From: Bacteroidales bacterium | GTDB lineage: Bacteria > Bacteroidota > Bacteroidia > Bacteroidales > UBA932 | Reading direction: 5' to 3' | Assembly (NCBI GenBank): GCA_017546605.1 | Contig: JAFYSH010000002.1 | Location: forward strand, 1 to 64,000 | DNA: 64,000 bases | Notes under the pieces: model-generated | Databases searched by the model: none | What the model saw: only the letters and a program-made list of their open reading frames with translations | What the model was told of the DNA's origin: nothing | Made by a program: the position numbers and the translations under genes | Shown: in pieces, positions 27,955 to 35,925 of the stretch | Layout: the number at the start of each line of letters is the position of its first letter | How positions within the stretch are numbered: position 1 is the stretch's first letter

Positions 27955-28581
27955 CTATAGTAAAAGGTCGTCCAGACAGACTTTGGGAACATAGTGGATA
28001 CCGTCTTGGCGGTAATAACGGTGGTCCTCATCGGACCGGATGGTGGTCAGGCGGATGTCTTCAATACCTTTTCCAATGGCGAGTACCAGCAGCGGGGGAT
28101 ATTTCAGGTCAAAGGCTTCCATCAGTTGTTCTTTGGAGAAGGCTCCGATACAAATCCCATTCAAACCCATTTCGGTGGCCCGTAGCAGCATGCTTTGGGC
28201 TGCAATTCCCAGGTCCATGTAGGTGAGTTTGGTTTCACTCTGGCCGCAGATGATGATGAAGGCCTCGGGGGCTGTTCCCGGAAAAGGCAGGTGTAACTCC
28301 GGCAAGGCGGCTCCAAACTTCAACATCGGGAGCAGTTGCGGAGCTTGTTCGCGAGTGATCAGCTTGAAACGCAGATGTTGTTGGTTGCAAGCTTGTGGAA
28401 TCAACGTAGCAACGCTGACAATGTCCAGCAAGTGCTCTTTTCGGACGACAACTTTGGGGTCATATCCTCGGTGGCTTCGGTTTTTCCGAAGAAGTTGTTT
28501 CAAACTGGTCTTTGTTTTTCGGGTGGTTTGCGAAGGAGCCAGGTAGGCTTCCATTTTCTTTTCAAGGTAGTTATCTGCCAT
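27955..28581 (-). CDS. Nitroreductase family protein
   Basis: A 208-residue FMN-dependent oxidoreductase of the nitroreductase superfamily. Features are RKNRSHRGYDPKVVVRKEHLLDIV at the N-terminus (Arg/Ser FMN-contact motif), LIPQACNQQHLRF, MDLGIAAQSMLLRATEMGLNGICIG and the late AIGKG. The frame runs back to 28710, but the ATG at 28581 fits the family, and a TACCTTTG promoter box lies 45 nt before it. The physiological substrate (quinone, nitro compound or flavin) cannot be told from sequence. Confidence 0.88.
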   Translation of the reverse strand: MADNYLEKKMEAYLAPSQTTRKTKTSLKQLLRKNRSHRGYDPKVVVRKEHLLDIVSVATLIPQACNQQHLRFKLITREQAPQLLPMLKFGAALPELHLPFPGTAPEAFIIICGQSETKLTYMDLGIAAQSMLLRATEMGLNGICIGAFSKEQLMEAFDLKYPPLLVLAIGKGIEDIRLTTIRSDEDHRYYRQDGIHYVPKVCLDDLLL

Positions 28582-28625
28582 ATTCGGGAGGATCTTGGGT
28601 TGTGCCAACGGGGGCGTTTTGAAAA

Positions 28626-28633
28626 CAAAGGTA
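28626..28633 (-). promoter_or_regulatory. -7 promoter element of the nitroreductase gene
   Basis: Minus-strand TACCTTTG matches TAnnTTTG. It lies just before the divergent promoter of the sensor operon. Confidence 0.55.
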
Positions 28634-28649
28634 CAACATTTCGGGCAGA

Positions 28650-28681
28650 TTTGATTATTCGCCCCTTTTTCCCTAAGTTTG
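28650..28681 (+). promoter_or_regulatory. Full Bacteroidetes promoter of the sensor-trkH operon
   Basis: TTTG (28650-28653), 20 nt, then TAAGTTTG (28674-28681): a full -33/-7 match, 23 nt before the start codon at 28705. Confidence 0.75.
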
Positions 28682-28704
28682 CGTGTTAAATTAGTGACAA
28701 ACGC

Positions 28705-29514
28705 ATGCATACCAACAAGGATAAGACAGTAACCAGACGGTCTCTGGGCATTCGCGGAAAAGTCCGAATGGGCTTTGTGGTGATCGGATTGATTTTGTTT
28801 TTCTCTGGAGCTATTGCCTTGTTTGAATTTCGTCGGATGAGCAATTATGTCTCAAGTCTGATTGCGGACAATGTCGTTTCCGTCAATTCATCCCGCTTGC
28901 TGCACAACCTTTTGAATGACTACAACACCCAGGTTTTTGAGGCGATTGGCAACCGCGATCTGAGCCACTTGCCCAAACGTAAGGAGGGGGATGAGTTTCT
29001 GCATCAGTTGGAGCGGGTGATGTTGCACGTGAGAACCCGCGACGAGCACCTTGCTGCGGATTCGGTTCGCTATGCTTATGCAGCCTATATGCAGGTATCC
29101 AATGAGTTGGATGAGCTTTGGTCCTTGGATCATGCTGAGCTGAGATCTTGGTATTTCAACCGTCTGCAAGTGGTGTACGAGCAGTTGAATGCTTATTTGC
29201 AGGCGTTGACGGAAGTTACCCAAAAGGCCTTGGCAGACAATTATTTCAACTTGCAGGATAGCTTTTACCGAAGCATCATGCCCGGTGTGGTAGCTGTCGG
29301 GGCTGGGATCATTCTGGTGCTGCTGTTCAATTATTTTCTGAACATATTCTTGCTGACGCCCCTGATGCGGATGAATCGGGCTATTCAGGATTATCGGGAT
29401 TACAACAAGTCGTACGATGTGAAGTTTGATCGCAATGGCGACCAGGTTGAGGAGTTGAGCGATGGTATTCGTGAGATCATCGAGGAAAATAAATTGTTGA
29501 AGAAAAATCGGTAA
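28705..29514 (+). CDS. Membrane sensor protein with periplasmic helical domain and HAMP-like region, no output domain
   Basis: A 269-residue membrane protein: helix 1 at residues ~22-42, a ~140-residue periplasmic all-helical domain resembling the four-helix-bundle MCP sensor family, helix 2 at ~192-215, then a HAMP-like stretch (LTPLMRMNRAIQDYRDYNKSYDVKFDRNGDQVEELSDGIREIIEENKLLKK). It stops where a kinase or methyl-accepting domain would begin. A frameshift is not evident, since trkH starts 10 nt downstream with a clean N-terminus. It is the first gene of a four-gene operon with trkH, so a role in sensing for potassium uptake is possible. No kinase partner is adjacent. Confidence 0.72.
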   Translation: MHTNKDKTVTRRSLGIRGKVRMGFVVIGLILFFSGAIALFEFRRMSNYVSSLIADNVVSVNSSRLLHNLLNDYNTQVFEAIGNRDLSHLPKRKEGDEFLHQLERVMLHVRTRDEHLAADSVRYAYAAYMQVSNELDELWSLDHAELRSWYFNRLQVVYEQLNAYLQALTEVTQKALADNYFNLQDSFYRSIMPGVVAVGAGIILVLLFNYFLNIFLLTPLMRMNRAIQDYRDYNKSYDVKFDRNGDQVEELSDGIREIIEENKLLKKNR

Positions 29515-29524
29515 GAACTAGCGT

Positions 29525-30970
29525 ATGAGCATCAAGTTGATCTCCAGGTATGTGGGTATTGCTTTGGTATTCGAAGCAATCTTCATGTTCTTGTCGGTTG
29601 GGGTCTCCTTGATTTATGGAACGGATGAGGGCTTTACCCCTTTGCTGATTAGTGGGGTAGTGACCTTGTTGTTCGGGGGCTTTCCTTTGATTTTTGTGCA
29701 TTCCTCCGGGGATATCAATTTGAAAGAGGGGTTTGCGGTGATGGTGCTTTCTTGGGTGCTGTCCTGTATTTTTGCAATGTTTCCCTATTTGCTTTATGGG
29801 GGCGAGTTTTCGCTGGTGAATGCCTGGTTTGAAAGTGTGTCGGGTATTACAACCACCGGCTCTACCATTTTGCAGGATGTCGAGGCCTTGCCCAAAAGTT
29901 TGCTTTTCTGGCGCTCATCGTCCCACTATTTGGGCGGTTTGGGGGTCGTGATTTTTCTGTTGATGCTTTTGCCGAGTTCTTCTTTGCGCACACGCATCTA
30001 CAAGATAGAGGTATCGGTACTTTCCAAAGAAAATTATCAGTACAAAACCCAACAGTCGGTACGGATCATCGGTAGTGTCTATGTGGTGCTGACGGTGGTG
30101 ACCATTGTGGGGCTGGTGCTGGCCGGTATGCCTTTTTTTGATTCGGTCAATCATGCGTTTACCATTGTGGCAACTGGGGGCTTGAGTGTGAAGAACCTTT
30201 CCATTGCCCATTATCAGTCCTTGTCAATTGAGGTGGTTTGTGCCGTGATGATGTTGATTTCCGGGTTGCATTTTGGTTTGCTGTACATGACGGTGGCCAA
30301 ACGCAGTTTGAAGATATTTCATTCACCCATCATCCGTTTCTATTTGGCCAGTTTGGCGATTGTAACCCTGCTGGTGACAATGGACTTGCGTTTGGAAAAT
30401 GAAGTGGCATCTTGGGGAGAGGCTTTCCGTTATGCGTCCTTTCAGGCCATTTCTTTTGCCTCTACTACGGGGCTGGTCAATGCGGATGTTTCCCATTGGC
30501 CGTTGTTTTCAATCTTTTTGTTGATGTATCTTTCGATCCAATGTGCCTGCTCGGGTTCCACCACAGGGGGGATCAAGGTAGATCGGGTTTGGATTTTATG
30601 GCAGACCTTTCGGGGACATCTTCGCAAAATGATTCACCCCAATGCGGTTATCCCGATTAAAATTGGCAATCACATTGTGGATGCGGAATTGGTTTCCCGC
30701 GTCTTTGTTTATGTGTTGATTTACATCGTATTTATTTTCATCGGTGTCCTGTTGCTTTCGGTCACCGGTTTGGATATGATGGATGCGTGGAGTGCTTCCA
30801 TTGCATCGATGGGAAATGTGGGACCCGGCTTCGGAAGTTGTGGTGGTCTGGATAACTTCTCCCATTTCAGCGGCTTTGCAAAATTGGTGCTGACTGCACA
30901 AATGCTCTTTGGCCGTCTGGAAATCTTTGCCCTCCTGTTGATTTTTATGATCTTTAGACGTAGTGCGTAG
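29525..30970 (+). CDS. trkH: TrkH family potassium uptake protein
   Basis: A 481-residue inner-membrane K+ translocating subunit. Four pore-loop repeats carry selectivity-filter-like motifs: SGITTTGST, IVATGGLS, FASTTGLVN and ASMGNVGPG. About eight to ten membrane helices are predicted, as expected for TrkH/KtrB. The cytoplasmic NAD/nucleotide-binding TrkA gate is not encoded in this window, so it must be elsewhere or absent. It lies 10 nt after the sensor gene and 3 nt before the helicase gene. Confidence 0.93.
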   Translation: MSIKLISRYVGIALVFEAIFMFLSVGVSLIYGTDEGFTPLLISGVVTLLFGGFPLIFVHSSGDINLKEGFAVMVLSWVLSCIFAMFPYLLYGGEFSLVNAWFESVSGITTTGSTILQDVEALPKSLLFWRSSSHYLGGLGVVIFLLMLLPSSSLRTRIYKIEVSVLSKENYQYKTQQSVRIIGSVYVVLTVVTIVGLVLAGMPFFDSVNHAFTIVATGGLSVKNLSIAHYQSLSIEVVCAVMMLISGLHFGLLYMTVAKRSLKIFHSPIIRFYLASLAIVTLLVTMDLRLENEVASWGEAFRYASFQAISFASTTGLVNADVSHWPLFSIFLLMYLSIQCACSGSTTGGIKVDRVWILWQTFRGHLRKMIHPNAVIPIKIGNHIVDAELVSRVFVYVLIYIVFIFIGVLLLSVTGLDMMDAWSASIASMGNVGPGFGSCGGLDNFSHFSGFAKLVLTAQMLFGRLEIFALLLIFMIFRRSA

Positions 30971-30973
30971 GAA

Positions 30974-32410
30974 ATGGGAGTGGCCGATTTTCTGTATCAA
31001 AAGATTGTAGATTCCTTTGAATTTGAACCGACGCCGGGGCAGCTGGAGCTCTTTCGGCGCTTGGCGGAGTTTGCCACTTCCCGCGATGAGGAAGATTTAC
31101 TGGTGATCAATGGTTATGCGGGGACGGGAAAGACATCGGCCATTGCGGCTTTTGTCAAGACGTTGTCGTCCTTTGAAATGAAGTTCAAATTGATGGCTCC
31201 CACCGGCCGTGCGGCCAAGGTACTGGCGGGTTATACCGGCCAAAAGAGTGCGACCATACACAAAACCATCTATCGGCAGCGGTCGATGCAGGACGGTGTC
31301 GGGCAGTTTTCATTGAATATCAACAAAGCTTCGGATACGATTTTTATTGTAGATGAAGTTTCCCTGATAGCGGGCCAGACGGTCGGTTCTCCGTTTGGAA
31401 CCGGCAACTTGCTTTCCGATTTGATGACCTTTGTACGTAATGGACAAAATAACCGGTTGATCCTGATGGGGGATGGGGCCCAGTTGCCTCCGATCTCCTT
31501 ACAACGTAGTCCGGCCTTGGATCCCGAATATTTGCAGGCGGCGTACGGTTGTGTGGATTGGGTGCATTTGTCCGATGTGGTGCGGCAGACGGCTACCTCC
31601 GGTATCCTGTACAATGCGACGCTCATCCGTCAGATGATACAAGCTGCCGAGGATAATGGATGGGTGGAGCGGCCGCAATTGGAGACGCGTCAGTTTACTG
31701 ATTTTTCCAGGATCCAAGGAGGCGATCTGATTGAAAAACTGTCGGAAACCTTGGATCGTTATGGCTTGGATGAGACGGTGGTGCTCTGCCGGTCCAACAA
31801 ACGGGCCAATCGCTACAATGCAGGTATCCGTTCCAGTGTTTTGTATCGGGAAGAACAACTCAACCGAGGGGACAAACTGATGGTGGTGAAGAACTGTTAT
31901 CAGTTTTTGGAGAATGTGCAGGACTTGGATTTCATTGCCAATGGGGATGTGGCTGAGTTGTTGCGGATTCGGAATTATGAGGAACGTTACGGGCTGCATT
32001 TTGCAGATGCCTTGTTGCGCTTTACCGATTACAACGATGTGGAGATTCAGGCCAAGATCATTTTGGATACCTTGACTTCTGAATCAGCGTCGTTGACTGC
32101 GGAGCAGCAACGCATCCTGTATGAAGGAGTCTATGCGGATTATGCGCACCTGAAAACGAAACGGAAGATTTTGAAACAAGTGCGTGAGGATTTGTATTAC
32201 AATGCATTGCAAGTGAAATATGCTGCGGCAATTACCTGCCATAAGTCCCAAGGGGGGCAATGGAAAGCGGTGTTTGTGGACAATCCATTCTGGCAGGAAG
32301 AACTCAGTTTGGAAGACTTGAAATGGCTCTATACAGCCGTGACTCGTGGCGTGGAACAGGTCTATCTGGTAAATTTTAGTGATGATTTTTTTAAAGAAAA
32401 AACCGAATAA
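30974..32410 (+). CDS. RecD-like superfamily 1 DNA helicase (AAA_30/UvrD_C_2)
   Basis: A 478-residue ATP-dependent helicase. Walker A GYAGTGKTS (residues 47-55; Lys53, Thr54), the motif MAPTGRAAKVL, Walker B IFIVDEVSLI (Asp127, Glu128), GDGAQLPPI (motif III) and the C-terminal motifs TCHKSQGGQW and LYTAVTRGVEQVYLV (V and VI) place it with short RecD2-like or Dda-like 5'-3' helicases. It has no nuclease part. Such stand-alone proteins are common in Bacteroidales. It overlaps no other gene and sits between trkH and a DPP-IV peptidase with very short gaps, an odd functional mix for one transcript. Confidence 0.88.
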   Translation: MGVADFLYQKIVDSFEFEPTPGQLELFRRLAEFATSRDEEDLLVINGYAGTGKTSAIAAFVKTLSSFEMKFKLMAPTGRAAKVLAGYTGQKSATIHKTIYRQRSMQDGVGQFSLNINKASDTIFIVDEVSLIAGQTVGSPFGTGNLLSDLMTFVRNGQNNRLILMGDGAQLPPISLQRSPALDPEYLQAAYGCVDWVHLSDVVRQTATSGILYNATLIRQMIQAAEDNGWVERPQLETRQFTDFSRIQGGDLIEKLSETLDRYGLDETVVLCRSNKRANRYNAGIRSSVLYREEQLNRGDKLMVVKNCYQFLENVQDLDFIANGDVAELLRIRNYEERYGLHFADALLRFTDYNDVEIQAKIILDTLTSESASLTAEQQRILYEGVYADYAHLKTKRKILKQVREDLYYNALQVKYAAAITCHKSQGGQWKAVFVDNPFWQEELSLEDLKWLYTAVTRGVEQVYLVNFSDDFFKEKTE

Positions 32411-32422
32411 ATCTTTAATTGT

Positions 32423-34570
32423 ATGAAAAGCAAAAATCTTCTTGTGTTGATGGGGTTGCTGTTGGCTCCTGTCGCCTTTGCTCAAGCAGAATGCTCGTGT
32501 GGAGAGCAGCACGCAGAACGCTTGAACCGCAAAGAACTCGTCAAGTTGCCTGAGGGCATCGTGCAACCTTTGTCCCAACCCAAATTCTGGTTGGATAACC
32601 AACGGGTGGTCCTGAACCGTTACAACGAAACAACTCAGGCTTATGAAATGGTCATTTACCACACCCAAAAAGGAACCTACACGGCATACACCGAATCGCG
32701 ACCGGTTGTGGCAGAGCAGGAAATTGCCATCGAAGGTGAAAACTTGACCTATTCACCTGACTCTACGATGATTGCGTTCACGCGGGATCACAATTTGTTT
32801 GTTTACGAGGTAGCGACCGGTCTTGAAAAACAATATACTTTTGATGGGAATGAATTGATCTTGAATGGTAAGGCTTCTTGGGTATATTACGAAGAAATTC
32901 TGGGCCGTCCGTCCCGTTATCGGGCTTTCTGGTGGTCTCCGGATAGCAAGCAAATTGCGTTCTATCGTTTCGATAACTCCCAAGTTCCGATGTTCCCGAT
33001 TTATGATGCGAAAGGCCAACACGGCACGTTGACAGAAACCCGTTATCCGAAAGCCGGTGATACCAACCCGTCGGTGCGCGTGGGCTTTGTGGAAGTGGGC
33101 AACCTCAAGAGCCGGGATTTGCCGGTAGCTGTTTGGGCTGATTTTGACGAAGCCGAGGATCAGTATTTTGGGATTCCTTACTGGTCCGGTGACTCCCAAC
33201 GTTTCATTGTTCCGTGGATGCCCCGTGAACAAAATGAAATGCACATTTATCAAGTTGATCCCAAACAAGGCCATAAATCATCCATCTACGATGAAACCCA
33301 GCCTACCTGGATTGATTGGGTAACGGAGGGTCATTTTACCGGAGAAGGAATGTACATGGTGCGTGATTTCTCGTTGTGGGAACAAATCTATTACGTGCCT
33401 TACAATGGATCGGCAGCAGCCAAGCAATTGACTACGGGTAAAAACTGGAACATCCGCATTTTGAAGGTGGATGAAAAGGCCGGACTGTTGTTTTACAGTG
33501 CCAACTGCGACTCCCCGGTACGTCGTGATATCTACAAGGTGAACTTGAAAAAGAACACCACTGAAAAAATTTCCTTTGGTCCTTACAGCTTTGATCAAGT
33601 GGTAATATCCCCGGATAACAAACAATATGTGGCGGTATATTCCAATGCAAAGACGCCGTCTGTGCTGGCTTTGGTGAAACCTGGCAAGAAAATGAATGTC
33701 AAAGAACTGGATAACGCTAAGGGTGAGTTGTTCGACCATTATGCGTTGGCCTTGCCGGAACTGGTGACCATTACCACCCACGATGGCTATGAATTGCCGG
33801 GCTTGATGACTTTGCCTTTGGATATGGATACAACCCGTCGTTATCCTGTGATTGTTAGCATCTACGGAGGTCCTAATTCTCCCCAAGTATTTGATGTTTG
33901 GAAAAATCCCCGTTTCAACAACCAATGGTGGGCCAATGAGGGCATTATTCAAATTACCGTGGATTGCCGCGCTGGCGGACACAATGGAAAGGAAGCTTTG
34001 AACCATATCTTCCGTCAATTGGGCGTGGTGGAATTGCAGGATTTCCGTGAGTGGGCAGCCTATTTGAGAAGCCTTCCGTTTGTGGATGGAGATAAGATCG
34101 GTATTACTGGTTTCTCATTTGGTGGCACGATGACCGTTCAAGCGTTGACCGCCGGTGCAGACGATTTCCATTATGGCATTGCCGGTGGTGGTGTTTACGA
34201 TTGGGCTTTGTACGATTCACATTATACCGAACGTTACATGGATACCCCGCAAACCAATCCGGAGGGTTATGCCAAAACACGTGTGATGAACCAAGTGGGC
34301 TTGTACCGCGGTAACGGTGACGATTGTATGTTGCGTTTGACCCACGGTACCAGCGATGACAACGTGCATTTCCAACAAACCTTGCAGTTGGTGGATGCAT
34401 TGCAACAAGAAGGTGCGTTGTTTGAACTGATGATTTATCCGGGTGGACTCCACGGTTATCGCGGCTATCAAGGTCTGCATTCAACCCGGGAGGACTTGAT
34501 CTTCTGGTATCGTTACCTATTGGATCAAGCGGCCCCTAGTGATGTGGTGGACGGAAGCTTATTTGACTAG
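32423..34570 (+). CDS. Dipeptidyl peptidase IV-like S9 family peptidase
   Basis: A 715-residue exported serine peptidase (signal peptide ending near AFAQA). The N-terminal beta-propeller (residues ~40-470) includes VYYEEILGRPSRYRAFWWSPDS, which supplies the glutamate ridge that binds the free N-terminus of substrates. The alpha/beta-hydrolase domain carries Ser565 (GFSFGG), Asp645 (TSDDNVHFQ) and His677 (GGLHGYRG), a complete triad. It would remove Xaa-Pro or related dipeptides from peptides in the periplasm, feeding amino-acid uptake. Last gene of the sensor-trkH operon; its stop overlaps the convergent methyltransferase gene by 12 nt. Confidence 0.92.
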   Translation: MKSKNLLVLMGLLLAPVAFAQAECSCGEQHAERLNRKELVKLPEGIVQPLSQPKFWLDNQRVVLNRYNETTQAYEMVIYHTQKGTYTAYTESRPVVAEQEIAIEGENLTYSPDSTMIAFTRDHNLFVYEVATGLEKQYTFDGNELILNGKASWVYYEEILGRPSRYRAFWWSPDSKQIAFYRFDNSQVPMFPIYDAKGQHGTLTETRYPKAGDTNPSVRVGFVEVGNLKSRDLPVAVWADFDEAEDQYFGIPYWSGDSQRFIVPWMPREQNEMHIYQVDPKQGHKSSIYDETQPTWIDWVTEGHFTGEGMYMVRDFSLWEQIYYVPYNGSAAAKQLTTGKNWNIRILKVDEKAGLLFYSANCDSPVRRDIYKVNLKKNTTEKISFGPYSFDQVVISPDNKQYVAVYSNAKTPSVLALVKPGKKMNVKELDNAKGELFDHYALALPELVTITTHDGYELPGLMTLPLDMDTTRRYPVIVSIYGGPNSPQVFDVWKNPRFNNQWWANEGIIQITVDCRAGGHNGKEALNHIFRQLGVVELQDFREWAAYLRSLPFVDGDKIGITGFSFGGTMTVQALTAGADDFHYGIAGGGVYDWALYDSHYTERYMDTPQTNPEGYAKTRVMNQVGLYRGNGDDCMLRLTHGTSDDNVHFQQTLQLVDALQQEGALFELMIYPGGLHGYRGYQGLHSTREDLIFWYRYLLDQAAPSDVVDGSLFD

Positions 34571-35821
34571 GCTCGTTAACAATAAGATCTTACGGCGATC
34601 CTCCAACGTGGTAGCGAACACGTGGTAGTGATCGCCGTTTTTTAGTTTCATTTTCTGCTGGAGTTCTTCGGAGGAGAGGGGAAAATGGCGCGTGGTGACA
34701 TTGGCGCGTAGTCCTGGTAGGAGTTTTTGGAGCTCGGCAATGCTGCGTTTGTTGAAATCCCAGCTCTGGAGAATACGGAACGTGCGTCCGGGGAAGTCAT
34801 CAGGGGCTGTCGTGGTGTGATAAAGATGTGTGTGGGTGGAAACTTTTTCCACAGGAAAAGCTTGGGCCAGGTACTTGAACGCACCAGCTTTGAGGATGCT
34901 CTTGTCGGGATCAAGTAGGTAGCCAGTCAGATCTTCCGGATCCCGCGGATAGTTGAGCCGAGGGTCTACGGCCTCTTGTTCCATCCGGAGGGTAAATGAG
35001 AAACAGAACAAGGCAGTGCCATCTGTCGGATGCAGACTCGTACAATAAATGGGGGTGTCTTCCCAAAAGTACTCTGTATCAGAGCCTCGTTCGCGCAGGC
35101 AGAGCAGCAATTCTTTCACCTCACCTTTGACGGAAATGATGTGTACTGCTTGGGTTTGTGGCAGGGCTTTGAGGGTAGCTGTCAAGTCGATCATCGGAGA
35201 AAGCTTTACCCAAACTGTCCGTTTGTTTTGGAGTAAATGGTTCTTCCATTGCAGCAGGTCGGGCTCACAATCTTCGATGGAAAATACCCGAGAGCCGGAT
35301 TGGGATCGTCGGGCCGGATCCAGGTAAACGACATCGACTGCTTCCAGTGCGGTTGTCAGGTCTTCGTCTGTGAGGGCTTGTTCGTGAACAACAATGCGGT
35401 CATCCAATCCCAGTACCTGGAAGTTATGCCGAGCTGCTTCACACAAACTGCTTTGGCGCTCAAAATAATGGTGGATATGGGCTTGTTGGGCCATGAAGGA
35501 CGAATCCACTCCCAGGCCACCAGTCAGATCGGCTGTGCGACAAGTGTTCTGGCCGTAGGTCTGTAGAAAATCGTTGGCCATCAGAGCGGCTTTGTGTCGG
35601 GCTGTGGTCTCACTGCTGGCTTGCTCCAACGACAAGTGGGTGGGGTATTGAAGCTCCGGAAGGTCATACCATTGCGGTAATTTATGTCGGATCTTTTTTC
35701 TTGCCTCAATTTGGGTGACGCACCAAGGCAGGTTGACACCGGGATAGCGGTGAGCGTGCAACAACAACTCGTTGGGGTCGTCGTTGGCGTGTTCCAGGAT
35801 GAAGGCCAGATCAGCAGACAT
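34559..35821 (-). CDS. Class I SAM-dependent methyltransferase with THUMP-like C-terminus
   Basis: A 420-residue protein. Residues ~25-90 form an N-terminal helical/ferredoxin-like region of the kind seen in Porphyromonas PG_1098. The methyltransferase core follows: DLTGGLGVDSSFMAQ (SAM motif I), DDRIVVHEQALTDED, DVVYLDPARRS (motif IV with the D-P-A-R signature) and WVKLSPMIDL. The C-terminal ~110 residues resemble a THUMP-like domain. RNA modification is the likely role; the target base is unknown. The frame runs to 35908, but the ATG at 35821 (MSADLAFILEHAND) is preferred because a TATCTTTG box lies 22 nt before it and the upstream extension has no family features. Confidence 0.85.
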   Translation of the reverse strand: MSADLAFILEHANDDPNELLLHAHRYPGVNLPWCVTQIEARKKIRHKLPQWYDLPELQYPTHLSLEQASSETTARHKAALMANDFLQTYGQNTCRTADLTGGLGVDSSFMAQQAHIHHYFERQSSLCEAARHNFQVLGLDDRIVVHEQALTDEDLTTALEAVDVVYLDPARRSQSGSRVFSIEDCEPDLLQWKNHLLQNKRTVWVKLSPMIDLTATLKALPQTQAVHIISVKGEVKELLLCLRERGSDTEYFWEDTPIYCTSLHPTDGTALFCFSFTLRMEQEAVDPRLNYPRDPEDLTGYLLDPDKSILKAGAFKYLAQAFPVEKVSTHTHLYHTTTAPDDFPGRTFRILQSWDFNKRSIAELQKLLPGLRANVTTRHFPLSSEELQQKMKLKNGDHYHVFATTLEDRRKILLLTSLVK

Positions 35822-35842
35822 AAATGCAGTATTAAAGCGGGA

Positions 35843-35850
35843 CAAAGATA
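35843..35850 (-). promoter_or_regulatory. -7 promoter element of the methyltransferase gene
   Basis: Minus-strand TATCTTTG, 22 nt before the start at 35821; it supports that start. Confidence 0.6.
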
Positions 35851-35870
35851 GTAATATCCGCGTAACTGTA

Positions 35871-35902
35871 TTTGGTAAAGTTTGCGAGAATGAGTAATTT
35901 CG
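35871..35902 (+). promoter_or_regulatory. Full Bacteroidetes promoter of the phosphosugar mutase/glycosidase operon
   Basis: TTTG (35871-35874), 20 nt, then TAATTTCG (35895-35902), 23 nt before the start codon at 35926. Confidence 0.7.
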
Positions 35903-35925
35903 CAGCATCTCAAAATTTATGAATT

